Shown here: one piece after another, positions 41,565 to 50,090 of the stretch
How the letters are laid out: every line of letters begins with the position of its first letter
How positions within the stretch are numbered: the stretch's first letter is position 1
Assembly: GCF_009663685.2 (NCBI RefSeq)
Contig: NZ_RCOG02000027.1
Location: forward strand, 362,347-426,346
Origin: Cupriavidus sp. U2
Lineage (GTDB): Bacteria > Pseudomonadota > Gammaproteobacteria > Burkholderiales > Burkholderiaceae
Direction: 5' to 3'
Length of the DNA: 64,000 bases
Notes under the pieces: model-generated
What the model was told of the DNA's origin: nothing
Database searches by the model: none
What the model saw: only the letters and a program-made list of their open reading frames with translations
Position numbers and translations under genes: made by a program

Positions 41565-42266
41565 TCAGCGCAGGTAATCGCGGAAGCGCGAGCGGATGTC
41601 CTCGACGTTGGCCAGCGTGCCGGTCAGGTGGTCGCGCAGCGCGGTCTCGGCGGCGGCCACGTCACCGGCGGCGATGGCGTCGACGATCGCGGTATGGTCG
41701 CGCAGCACCGCATTGGCCTTTCCTGGAATCGGCAGGTGCAGCCGGCGCAGGCGGTCCAGATGGCCGCTCTGGCGGCGCACCAGCCCGAACAGGTCCGGCA
41801 CGGCGGCGGCCTCGTAGAGCTGGCGATGGAAATACTGGTCGTTGGCGGTGAATTCGGCCAGGTCGTCGAGTTCCAGCATGCGTTGCTGGCGTGCCACCGT
41901 GGCACGCAGCCGTTCCACCAGGGCCACATCGGGCGCGCCGGCCAGGGTCCGGACGATCTCCACTTCCACCGAGCGGCGCAGAAAGTGCGCCTGCCGCGCC
42001 AGCGCCACGTCGATGCGGCTCACGCGCGTGGCGTGCTGGGGAAACACATCGACCAGCCCTTCTTCGGCCAGCCGTATCAGCGCATCGCGCACCGGCGTCT
42101 GGCTGATGCCATATTGCAGCGCCAGTTCGGGGCGCGACAGCACCGTGCCCGGCGGGAGCGCCATCGAGATGATCTGGTCGCGCATATGCTCGAACACCTG
42201 CGGCGCCGCCTGGCGCGTGCGGTCGAACTGGAACTGCGCGGACGGGGTGGGAAGCGTGGCGGCCAT
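41565..42266 (-). CDS. GntR family regulator (FadR/FCD subfamily)
   Basis: The 233-residue protein has the GntR winged helix at about 20-85 (LSRPELALQYGISQTPVRDALIRLAEEGLVDV read in two parts). The FCD effector domain (about 95-225) includes histidines for a metal site, in YFHRQLYEA and ALRDHL. It diverges from the dehydratase operon at 42419. The perfect palindrome in that operon's promoter is its likely operator, so I infer a repressor released by a sugar acid or its breakdown product. Confidence 0.92.
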   Translation of the reverse strand: MAATLPTPSAQFQFDRTRQAAPQVFEHMRDQIISMALPPGTVLSRPELALQYGISQTPVRDALIRLAEEGLVDVFPQHATRVSRIDVALARQAHFLRRSVEVEIVRTLAGAPDVALVERLRATVARQQRMLELDDLAEFTANDQYFHRQLYEAAAVPDLFGLVRRQSGHLDRLRRLHLPIPGKANAVLRDHTAIVDAIAAGDVAAAETALRDHLTGTLANVEDIRSRFRDYLR

Positions 42267-42326
42267 GCGTAAATGACTGGAATGTTGCGCGCGATTCTAG
42301 CCGAACCGGCTGCGGAAATCCCTGCG

Positions 42327-42355
42327 TTGACGTACTAATATATTAGTGCTTTAAT
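42327..42355 (+). promoter_or_regulatory. Dehydratase-operon promoter with embedded GntR operator
   Basis: TTGACG (42327-42332), a 17-base spacer and TTTAAT (42350-42355) form a good sigma-70 promoter. The spacer contains the perfect 14-bp palindrome ACTAATATATTAGT (42334-42347). A repressor bound there would block RNA polymerase directly. The divergent GntR gene starts 61 bases away on the other side and may be autoregulated from the same site. Confidence 0.75.
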
Positions 42356-42418
42356 TCCCGAAACCCCAGTCGTCGTACAACCAGGCGACTGGCAGGATTC
42401 CAAGTGGAAGAGACAACG

Positions 42419-44158
42419 ATGACGGCACAAAAGAAAACGCCGGACCAGCTGCGCAGCGCGCGCTGGTTCGCGCCCGACGACTTGCGCTCGTCCGGGCATC
42501 GCTCCCGGATCATGCAGATGGGCTACGCGCCCGATGAATGGATGGGCAAGCCGCTCATCGCCATCATCAACACATGGTCCGACATCAACCCCTGCCATGC
42601 GCACTTCAAGCAGCGCGTGGACGACGTGAAGCGCGGCATCCTGCAGGCCGGTGGTTTCCCCGTGGAACTACCGGCCATTTCTTTGTCCGAGAGCTCGGTC
42701 AAGCCGACCACCATGCTCTACCGCAATCTGCTGGCCATCGAGACCGAAGAGCTGATCCGCTCGCATCCGATCGACGGCGCGGTACTGATGGGCGGATGCG
42801 ACAAGACCACTCCGGGCCTGCTGATGGGCGCCACCAGCGCCGGTGTGCCGGCCATCTACGTGCCCGCCGGCCCCATGCTGCGCGGCAACTACAAGGGCCA
42901 GGTGCTGGGATCGGGCTCCGACGCCTGGAAGTTCTGGGACGAGCGCCGCGCCGGCAATATCAGCAAGACCGAGTGGATCGGCATCGAGGGCGGCATCGCG
43001 CGCAGCCACGGCACGTGCATGACGATGGGCACGGCCAGCACGATGACCGCGATTGCCGAGACCATCGGCATGACTCTGCCCGGCGCATCGTCGATTCCGG
43101 CCGCCGACGCCAACCACATCCGCATGTGCTCCGAGGCCGGCCGGCGCATCGTCGGCATGGTGTGGGAAGACCTGACGCCGCAGCGCATCCAGACACATGC
43201 ATCGTTCGAGAACGCGATTGCCGTGGCCATGGCGATGGGTTGCTCCACCAACGCCATCATCCACGTGATTGCCATGGCCCGCCGCGCCGGCCACGACATC
43301 GGCCTGGACGACTTCGACCGCGCCAGCCGCCATGTGCCGGTGATCGCCAACATCCGGCCCAGCGGCGACACCTACCTGATGGAGGACTTCTTCTACGCGG
43401 GCGGGTTGCCGGCGCTGATGAACCGCATCCGCGACAAGCTTCACCTCGACGCCCCCACGGTCACGGGCCGCACGCTGGGCGAGAACATTGCGGGCGCCGA
43501 GGTCCACAACGACGACGTGATCCGCACCTGCGAGAACGCGCTGTACCAGGAAGGCGCGCTCGCCGTGCTGCGCGGCAATATCGCGCCCGACGGCTGCGTG
43601 ATCAAGCCCAGCGCGTGCGAGAAGCGATTCTTCAAACATACGGGCCCGGCGCTGGTATTCGACGACTACCCGTCCATGAAGGCCGCTGTCGAGAACGAGG
43701 CCCTCGACGTCACGGCCGACCACATCCTGATCCTGCGCAACGCCGGCCCGCAGGGCGGCCCCGGCATGCCCGAGTGGGGCATGCTGCCGATCCCGAAAAA
43801 GCTCGTGAAGCAGGGCGTGCGCGACATGCTGCGGATGTCCGATGCGCGCATGAGCGGCACCAGCTACGGCGCCTGCATCCTGCACGTGGCCCCCGAGGCC
43901 TACATCGGGGGCCCGTTCGCCCTGGTGAAGACGGGCGACATGATCTCGGTCGATATCGACCAGCGCAGCATCCATCTGGAAGTGTCCGACGAGGAACTGG
44001 CCGCGCGCCGCGCCGCATGGACCCCGTTGCCTCCGCGCTATATGCGCGGCTACGGGTACATGTTCTCGCGCCATGTGCGCCAGGCCAACGACGGCTGCGA
44101 TTTCGACTTCCTGCAAACCGATTTCGGCGAGCCCGTGGGCGAACCGAGCATCTACTGA
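42419..44158 (+). CDS. IlvD/Edd family sugar-acid dehydratase, L-arabinonate dehydratase-like
   Basis: The start is ATG 42419 with GGAAGAG before it; 579 residues. The [2Fe-2S] ligands of the family are visible as Cys59 (INPCHAHF), Cys127 (GGCDKTTPG) and Cys200 (RSHGTCMTMG), with the Mg-binding Asp128 and Lys129 next to the second. This spacing is that of pentonate dehydratases such as L-arabinonate dehydratase rather than of dihydroxyacid dehydratase IlvD. It would dehydrate an aldonic acid to a 2-keto-3-deoxy acid. The operon partners (RraA-type aldolase, Bug receptor, 2-hydroxyacid dehydrogenase) support a catabolic role. The exact substrate is not fixed. Confidence 0.88.
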   Translation: MTAQKKTPDQLRSARWFAPDDLRSSGHRSRIMQMGYAPDEWMGKPLIAIINTWSDINPCHAHFKQRVDDVKRGILQAGGFPVELPAISLSESSVKPTTMLYRNLLAIETEELIRSHPIDGAVLMGGCDKTTPGLLMGATSAGVPAIYVPAGPMLRGNYKGQVLGSGSDAWKFWDERRAGNISKTEWIGIEGGIARSHGTCMTMGTASTMTAIAETIGMTLPGASSIPAADANHIRMCSEAGRRIVGMVWEDLTPQRIQTHASFENAIAVAMAMGCSTNAIIHVIAMARRAGHDIGLDDFDRASRHVPVIANIRPSGDTYLMEDFFYAGGLPALMNRIRDKLHLDAPTVTGRTLGENIAGAEVHNDDVIRTCENALYQEGALAVLRGNIAPDGCVIKPSACEKRFFKHTGPALVFDDYPSMKAAVENEALDVTADHILILRNAGPQGGPGMPEWGMLPIPKKLVKQGVRDMLRMSDARMSGTSYGACILHVAPEAYIGGPFALVKTGDMISVDIDQRSIHLEVSDEELAARRAAWTPLPPRYMRGYGYMFSRHVRQANDGCDFDFLQTDFGEPVGEPSIY

Positions 44159-44167
44159 GGCCACCCC

Positions 44168-44887
44168 ATGACCCCGCTCGGTTCCGGTCTGCGCGACGCG
44201 CTGAAGACCGTCAGCACCGCCACGCTGTGCACCGCGCTGTTCAAGCGCGGCCTGCGCAACCAGTTCATCCAGGACGTGCGCCCGCTCAACCCCGACGCCG
44301 GCACGATGGTCGGCGAAGCGTTCACGCTGCGTTATATCCCGGCGCGCGAGGACCTGAATCCCATCACCGTGTTCCAGGACCCGAACCATCCGCAGCGCCA
44401 GGCCATCGAGCAGTGCCCACCCGGCGCCGTGCTGGTGATCGACAGCCGCAAGGACGCGCGCGCCGCATCGGCCGGTTCGATCCTGGTCACGCGACTGATG
44501 CAGCGCGGCGGCGCGGGCATCGTCACCGACGGCGGCTTCCGCGATTCGCCCGAGATCGCGCAGATGGCCATGCCCGCCTACCACCATCGCCCGTCGGCGC
44601 CCACCAACCTGACGCTGCACCAGGCGCTGGAATTCAACGTGCCGATCGGCTGCGGCGACGTGGCGGTGTTCCCCGGCGATGTGATCGTGGGCGATGCCGA
44701 AGGCGTGGTCGTCATTCCGTGGCACATCGCCGAGGAGATCGCCGCCGAGGCCGTGGAAATGACCGCGTTCGAGGACTTCGTGACCGAGGAAGTGCGCAAC
44801 GGGCGCTCGATCATCGGGCTCTATCCGCCAACCACCGAGCAGGCACGCGACGATTTCGCGGCCTGGCGCAAGGCCCGCGGCCGCTGA
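44168..44887 (+). CDS. RraA-fold aldolase/hydro-lyase family protein
   Basis: The 239-residue protein resembles the RraA/HMG-CHA aldolase family: the metal and substrate motif appears as AGIVTDGGFRDSPEI (Arg-Asp pair), with GDVAVFPGDVIVGDAEGVVV in the second half. Members are either pyruvate aldolases for hydroxy-keto acids or the RNase E regulator RraA. Placement 9 bases after a sugar-acid dehydratase favours the aldolase or a lyase acting on the 2-keto-3-deoxy acid. The N-terminal 40 residues (TLCTALFKRGLRNQF) fit the enzyme subgroup. Confidence 0.85.
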   Translation: MTPLGSGLRDALKTVSTATLCTALFKRGLRNQFIQDVRPLNPDAGTMVGEAFTLRYIPAREDLNPITVFQDPNHPQRQAIEQCPPGAVLVIDSRKDARAASAGSILVTRLMQRGGAGIVTDGGFRDSPEIAQMAMPAYHHRPSAPTNLTLHQALEFNVPIGCGDVAVFPGDVIVGDAEGVVVIPWHIAEEIAAEAVEMTAFEDFVTEEVRNGRSIIGLYPPTTEQARDDFAAWRKARGR

Positions 44888-44935
44888 CGCGCGGTTCCAG
44901 ACATAGAAACCTAAAACAATTCCGGAGACAAACCC

Positions 44936-45904
44936 ATGTTGAAGACTGCCCGCATTGCCGCCGCGGCCCTGGCCGTCACGGCTGCCTTTGGCGCCCACGC
45001 GCAGGGCGAATGGCCGACCCGGCCCGTCACCATCATCGTGCCGTTCACGCCCGGCGGCGGCACCGACATCGGCACGCGGCTCGTCGCACAGCGGCTGTCG
45101 CAGATCTGGAGCCAGCCGGTGGTGGTGGACAACCGCCCCGGCGCCGCGGGCAACGTCGGCCTGGAACTGACCGCGCGCGCCAGGCCCGATGGCTACACGC
45201 TGGTGGCCGGCAACGTCGGCACGCAGTCGATCAACCCGTTCCTGTACAAGAAGCTCAACTACAAGCCCGACAGCTTCGTGCCGGTGACGATGATGGCCGA
45301 ACTGCCGTTCGCGCTGGTGGTCACGCCGGGCCTGCCCGCGAAAACGCCGAAGGAACTGGTGGCGCTGGCCAAGGCCAGGCCCGGCACGCTGACGTTCGCC
45401 AGCTCCGGCACGGGCGGTTCGCCGCACCTGTCCGGCGAGATCTTCAAGGCCGCCACCGGCACCGACATGCTGCACGTGCCCTACAAGGGCGGCGGCGCGG
45501 CCATGACCGACCTGATGGCCGGCAACGTGGACATGCTGTTCGCGTCGATCCTGGAAACCACCGGCCACGTGAAGGCCGGCAAGCTGCGTGCGCTGGCCGT
45601 GACCGGCCACGTGCGTTCGCCGTCGATGCCCGACGTGCCCACGCTGGCCGAGGCCGGCATCCAGAACGCCGAGTCGGGTTCCTGGGTGGGCCTGCTGGCG
45701 CCCGCCGGCACGCCGAAGGACATCGTCGACAGGATCGCCGCCGACGTGAAGAAGGTGGTGGCCATGCCGGAGGTGAAGAAGCAGCTGATCGAACAGGGTG
45801 CGATTCCCGTCGGCAGCACCCCGCAGCAGTTTGCCGAGACCATCGCCAACGACCGCAAGCGTTACGCAAGGATCATCGCCGATAATCACCTGAGCGCCGA
45901 TTGA
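44936..45904 (+). CDS. Bug family tricarboxylate transporter substrate-binding protein
   Basis: The 322-residue protein has a signal peptide MLKTARIAAAALAVTAAF... cleaved after about residue 22 (AHA). Bug motifs are WPTRPVTIIVPFTPGGGTDI, VVVDNRPGAAGNVG, MLHVPYKGGGAAMTDL and VPTLAEAGIQNAES. It lies inside the dehydratase operon and is the probable periplasmic receptor for its sugar-acid substrate, which would make it one of the few Bug genes whose ligand can be guessed from context. The transporter membrane subunits are elsewhere. Confidence 0.94.
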   Translation: MLKTARIAAAALAVTAAFGAHAQGEWPTRPVTIIVPFTPGGGTDIGTRLVAQRLSQIWSQPVVVDNRPGAAGNVGLELTARARPDGYTLVAGNVGTQSINPFLYKKLNYKPDSFVPVTMMAELPFALVVTPGLPAKTPKELVALAKARPGTLTFASSGTGGSPHLSGEIFKAATGTDMLHVPYKGGGAAMTDLMAGNVDMLFASILETTGHVKAGKLRALAVTGHVRSPSMPDVPTLAEAGIQNAESGSWVGLLAPAGTPKDIVDRIAADVKKVVAMPEVKKQLIEQGAIPVGSTPQQFAETIANDRKRYARIIADNHLSAD

Positions 45905-45947
45905 CCCGCGCGCCCGGACACTTCCATCAGAAAAGGACTCTTCTCGC

Positions 45948-46886
45948 ATGAAACCCCGCCTCCTGCAGCACGGCCGGCTCCCGGAACAGACCGAAGCCCG
46001 TCTGGCCGAGCATTTCGACGTGCATCCGCTCTGGGCCGAAAGCGATCCTGCCGCCTACCTGGCGCAGCACGGTGGCGAGTTCGTGGCAATGACCACGCGC
46101 GCCGCCACCGGCGTGGACGCCGCGATGCTGGCCATGCTGCCGAACCTGCGCGTGATTTCCAGCTTCGGCGTGGGCCTGGACAAGCTGGACCTGGACACCG
46201 CCCGCGCACGCGGCATTGCCGTCGGCTACACGCCCGACGTGCTCAACGACTGCGTGGCCGACACCGCGTTCGCGCTGCTGATGGACGCCGCGCGCCAGGT
46301 CAGCGCCGCCGACCGCTACGTGCGCCGTGGCGACTGGCTCAAGGGCCCGTATCCGCTGACCACACGCGTCAGCGGCAAGCGGCTGGGCATCGTCGGCATG
46401 GGCCGCATCGGCCGCGTCATCGCCAAACGGTCGAGCGGCTTCGACATGGCGGTGCGCTACTTCGGCCGCAAGGCGCAGGAAGGGGTGCCCTATGGCTTCG
46501 AGCCGTCAATACAGGCGCTGGCCGAGTGGGCCGACTTCCTTGTGATCGCCGCTTCTGGCGGGTCCGAGACGCGCCATCTGGTGTCCGCCGACGTACTGAA
46601 GGCGCTGGGTCCGAAGGGCTATCTGATCAATATCGCCCGTGGCACGGTGGTGGATGAAGCGGCGCTGGTCGATGCCCTGATGCACAAGCGCATTGCCGGC
46701 GCCGGGCTGGATGTGTTCGAGCACGAGCCCAGGGTGCCCGAAGCGCTGTTCGCGCTGGACAACGTGGTGCTGTTGCCGCACGTGGCCAGCGGCACGCACG
46801 AGACCCGGGCGGCAATGGCCGAGCTGGTGTTCGACAACCTGCAGAGCTTCTTCGCCACTGGCGCGGTCCTGAAGTCGGCCGTCTGA
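45948..46886 (+). CDS. D-isomer-specific 2-hydroxyacid dehydrogenase
   Basis: The 312-residue protein has an NAD(P)-binding GIVGMGRIGRVIAKR segment (about 147-161), NIARGTVVDEAAL (about 228-240, catalytic Arg region), the conserved DVFEHEP (catalytic Glu region) and LPHVASGTHETR (catalytic His). It resembles the glyoxylate/hydroxypyruvate reductase group. As last gene of the dehydratase operon it probably reduces a 2-keto acid released by the aldolase, for example glyoxylate, hydroxypyruvate or tartronate semialdehyde; this is inference. Confidence 0.92.
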   Translation: MKPRLLQHGRLPEQTEARLAEHFDVHPLWAESDPAAYLAQHGGEFVAMTTRAATGVDAAMLAMLPNLRVISSFGVGLDKLDLDTARARGIAVGYTPDVLNDCVADTAFALLMDAARQVSAADRYVRRGDWLKGPYPLTTRVSGKRLGIVGMGRIGRVIAKRSSGFDMAVRYFGRKAQEGVPYGFEPSIQALAEWADFLVIAASGGSETRHLVSADVLKALGPKGYLINIARGTVVDEAALVDALMHKRIAGAGLDVFEHEPRVPEALFALDNVVLLPHVASGTHETRAAMAELVFDNLQSFFATGAVLKSAV

Positions 46887-46922
46887 GCGCCGTCCAACGG
46901 GCGGCCGCCGTCGAAAAAGCGT

Positions 46923-46966
46923 AGCCGGGGCGACGCAGCGCTGAAATACTCGCCCGCGCCCCGGCT
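46923..46966 (+). terminator. Hairpin after the sugar-acid operon
   Basis: AGCCGGGGCG (46923-46932) and CGCCCCGGCT (46957-46966) are perfect complements around a 24-base loop, 36 bases after the last stop codon, followed only by TTTACC. It is a plausible terminator or 3'-end structure. The rest of 46887-47398 holds no gene I can support; the promoter of the EAL gene must lie there but was not identified. Confidence 0.45.
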
Positions 46967-47398
46967 TTACCGCCCCTTCTGCCCTGATCTGCCGCTTGAC
47001 CGCTTCGGCGGCCCGCCTGTCTGGCCTCCTGTCGATCCTTCGTATGTGAGGCCTTCGCCACAGCCAAGCCTGCCACCACCCCGCCATCGGGATGAATCCG
47101 GGCGTAGACAAATATCCCTTACCCTGTGGTCACGGTTGTGCCGCCTGTCGGGCGACGGCCCCGCGTGTCGCCGTCGGCATGGCACAAACAGGCGCAAAGT
47201 ATCAAACGTGCGCGGTCATTGTTAGCTATGCTCCCCAGAGCAGGCAGGCGATTTGTGGTGCAGCAACGCAAGACTTCCTCGCTCCAGATATCAGGCAACA
47301 CTGACAAGACTGTCGAATCCGGTTTGTGTGTTTGTGAATGGGACGGCGCGCACCGCGCCGTGGGCGCCCTCCGTGGCGCACTCTCCTGAGGGCTCCCG

Positions 47399-48988
47399 AT
47401 GCAGCGCAGCTGGTTCCTGGTTGTGACGATCGTGCTGGCGACGATGGCCACGCTGTTCCCGGTGGGAATCGGCGTATTCATGGCCCAGCTCGAAGCCAGC
47501 CGGCGCGAATCGGAGCAGCTGAGCGTGTTCGCCGATGCGGCTGTCACGCGCGCCGAGACGGTCATGACCCAGGCACTCAATGCACTGCAGGACCTGGAAT
47601 CGCTACACGAGGACCCCTGTTCGGCGTCGCACCTGGTGGAGATGCGGCGCATCACCTATACCTATCGGCATATCCAGGATGCGGGCGCCTACCGGGGCGG
47701 CAAGCGGCTGTGCTCGGCCCTGCTGGGTGCCGTGCAGGCCGACCAGTTCATCCTGCCGCCGCCCGACTGGCGCACGCCAGACGGCCTGGATTACTGGTTC
47801 GACCAGCCCAACCCGTTTGCCGCGCCGCGCCGGTCGATGCTGCTGGGCCGCAACGGCAGCTATGTCGGGCTCGACCCGCAGACCTTCGTCGACGTGGTGG
47901 ACCGCGAATCGCGCATGCTGGCCGCCGTGCAGACCGATGCCGGGCGCATCTTCGCCGCGTCACAGGGCGCCAACCTGCCGCGCCTGCAACGCACCTATGC
48001 CGACCACGCCTATGGATCAGGCGGCGACGCGGCCAACGACGACGATGCGTCGATCGTCCTGCGCAAGTCGCGCACGATGCCGCTGGCGGTGGTGGTCCTG
48101 GCGCCGCGCGCCGCGCTGCTGGCCAACTGGAAGGCGCTGCTGGTGGGCGGGCTGGTCGTCGGGCTGGCCGCCGGGGTGCCGCTGGGCATCCTGGTCTGGC
48201 GCCGTGCCACCCGTCGCTTCAGCCTGGAGGGCGAGTTGCGCGGGGCGGTGCGGCGGCACGAGATGGCCGTGCACTACCAGCCCATCGTCTCGCTGTCGGA
48301 CAACCAGTGCGTGGGCGTCGAAGCCCTGGTGCGCTGGCGCCGCCACGGCCGGCTGGTGCGCCCCAACCTGTTCATCCCGATGGCGGAGAACGCTGGCCTG
48401 ATCCAGCAGATCACCGACCAGGTGCTCGACATCGTGCTGGCCGAACTGGGCACGCTGCTGCGCCGGCATCCATCGTTCTACGTATCGATCAACGTCGGCA
48501 CCGAAGACCTGAAGAGCCGCCGCTTCCTGGGCGTGCTGACCGCGCGCCTGCGCGGCACCGGCATCTCGCCGGAACAGATCCGCATCGAGGCCACCGAGCG
48601 CGGATTCCTGGAACCGGACGTGGCGCGCGACACGATCCAGGCGTTCCGCGACGCGGGCCACCCGGTCTATATCGACGACTTCGGCACGGGCTACTCCAGC
48701 CTGTCTTACCTGCAGAGCTTCAAGGTGGATGCGCTGAAGATCGACAAGTCCTTTGTCGACACGATCGGGCAGGAGGCGGCGTCGAGCACCGTGGCGCCGC
48801 ACATCATCGCCATGGCCCAGTCGCTGGGCCTGCAGGTGGTGGCCGAAGGCATCGAGGACCGCGCCCAGGCCGACTTTCTGCGCGCGCAGGGCGTGGACTA
48901 CGGCCAGGGCTGGCTGTTCGGCCGGCCGGTGCCGGCCGTGGAGCTGGCGCAGATGCTGGCGCGCGGCGTGGCCCCGGCGGCCGCCTGA
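47399..48988 (+). CDS. c-di-GMP phosphodiesterase with CSS sensor and EAL domain
   Basis: The 529-residue membrane protein has TM1 at about 8-28. The periplasmic CSS-motif domain follows (about 30-240), with Cys-Ser-Ala at residues 74-76 (PCSASH) in place of the usual CSS and a second cysteine at RLCSALLG, so a disulfide switch as in PdeC-type enzymes is possible. TM2 lies at about 245-268. The EAL domain (about 275-520) keeps the active-site motifs VEALVRW (EAL variant), SINVGTEDLKS, IEATERG, YIDDFGTGYSS and VAEGIED, so it should hydrolyse c-di-GMP. It could tie envelope redox state to motility, but it is not in a flagellar operon. Confidence 0.92.
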   Translation: MQRSWFLVVTIVLATMATLFPVGIGVFMAQLEASRRESEQLSVFADAAVTRAETVMTQALNALQDLESLHEDPCSASHLVEMRRITYTYRHIQDAGAYRGGKRLCSALLGAVQADQFILPPPDWRTPDGLDYWFDQPNPFAAPRRSMLLGRNGSYVGLDPQTFVDVVDRESRMLAAVQTDAGRIFAASQGANLPRLQRTYADHAYGSGGDAANDDDASIVLRKSRTMPLAVVVLAPRAALLANWKALLVGGLVVGLAAGVPLGILVWRRATRRFSLEGELRGAVRRHEMAVHYQPIVSLSDNQCVGVEALVRWRRHGRLVRPNLFIPMAENAGLIQQITDQVLDIVLAELGTLLRRHPSFYVSINVGTEDLKSRRFLGVLTARLRGTGISPEQIRIEATERGFLEPDVARDTIQAFRDAGHPVYIDDFGTGYSSLSYLQSFKVDALKIDKSFVDTIGQEAASSTVAPHIIAMAQSLGLQVVAEGIEDRAQADFLRAQGVDYGQGWLFGRPVPAVELAQMLARGVAPAAA

Positions 48989-48994
48989 CCGGGC

Positions 48995-49996
48995 TTATTC
49001 GGCCTTCGCGCCCGAATCCCTGGCCACCTTGGTCCACTTGGTGGTTTCGGTCTTGATGAAGCCGGCCAGCTGCTGCGGCGTCATGTCGCCGGCGGTCACG
49101 CCCTGTTCGTCGAATCGCTTCTGCACGTCGGGCTGCTTCAGCACCTTGGCCAGCTCCGCGCTCACGCGCTGGCGCACCGCCTCGGGCGTGCCATGCGGCG
49201 CCATCAGCGCATACCAGGTGGTGACCTCATAGCCGGGCACGCCGCTTTCGGCCACCGTCGGCACGCCGGGATAGGCGGCCGAACGCTTGGCCGACGTCAC
49301 GGCCAGCGCCTTGACCTTGCCGCTCCTGATATGCGGATTGGCCGACGGGCTGGTCTCGATCGCCATCTGGATCTGGCCCGCGATCAGGTCGGTCATCATC
49401 GGCGCGCCACCCTTGTACGGCACATGGGAGATATCGGTGCCCGTGGACGCGCGGAACAGCTCGCCAGACAGGTGTTCGGTACTGCCGATGCCGGCCGATC
49501 CATAGTTGACCTTGCCCGGATTGGCCTTGATGTAGGCCACCAGTTCCTGAACCGTCCTGGCCGGAATCGACGGATTGACGATCAGCACGTTCGGCGTCAG
49601 CGCCACCATGCCGATCGGTTCCAGGTCCTTCTGGAAGTCGTACGGCAGCGTCTTGTAGATGCCGGGGGCCATCGTATGGGCCACGGTGGCCAGCAGGAAC
49701 GTGTAGCCGTCCGGGTTGGCGCGCGCCACCAGCGCCCCGCCGATGGTGCCGCCGGCGCCGGGCCGGTTATCGACCACCACGGGCTGGCCCTGTGCCTCGC
49801 CCAGCCGCTGGCCCACGGCACGGCCGATGATGTCGGTGGTGCCACCGGACGCAAAGGGCACGACCAGCGTGATCGGCTTGGACGGCCAGGCATCGGCGGC
49901 GATCGCAGCGGTGGGGAAAGGGGCCGGGATGGCGGCAGCCAGGGCCAGGGTGCCGAGCGCCTTCAGCGCGATGCGGCGCGGCATGCGTGGGGTCAT
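48995..49996 (-). CDS. Bug family tricarboxylate transporter substrate-binding protein
   Basis: The start was set at ATG 49996 (MTPRMPRRIALKALGTLAL) with AGGAGA before it; 333 residues. The signal peptide has two arginines early and could use either Sec or Tat. Bug motifs: WPSKPITLVVPFASGGTTDI, VVVDNRPGAGGTIGG, DISHVPYKGGAPMMTDL and VPTVAESGVPGYEV. It converges with the EAL gene. The LysR gene beginning at 51017 reads in the same direction from further upstream and may control it. Confidence 0.94.
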   Translation of the reverse strand: MTPRMPRRIALKALGTLALAAAIPAPFPTAAIAADAWPSKPITLVVPFASGGTTDIIGRAVGQRLGEAQGQPVVVDNRPGAGGTIGGALVARANPDGYTFLLATVAHTMAPGIYKTLPYDFQKDLEPIGMVALTPNVLIVNPSIPARTVQELVAYIKANPGKVNYGSAGIGSTEHLSGELFRASTGTDISHVPYKGGAPMMTDLIAGQIQMAIETSPSANPHIRSGKVKALAVTSAKRSAAYPGVPTVAESGVPGYEVTTWYALMAPHGTPEAVRQRVSAELAKVLKQPDVQKRFDEQGVTAGDMTPQQLAGFIKTETTKWTKVARDSGAKAE

Positions 49997-50090
49997 GCGA
50001 GTCTCCTGCAGGAATCGTTGGAATCGTTCGAATGCCACGACTCTACGGACCGCGCCCCGTGTGCGCCAGCCCCCACGCAGCAGACGGTGT

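Noticed and set aside
42668..45949. Very long open frame on the minus strand opposite the sugar-acid operon
   Set aside because: It is an antisense shadow caused by high GC third positions. Its translation is His/Gly/Ala-rich low-complexity sequence without motifs, while the plus strand has four well-supported genes with ribosome-binding sites.
47126..47389. 87-codon frame before the EAL gene
   Set aside because: Composition is random-like, there is no motif, and it overlaps the likely promoter region of the EAL gene.
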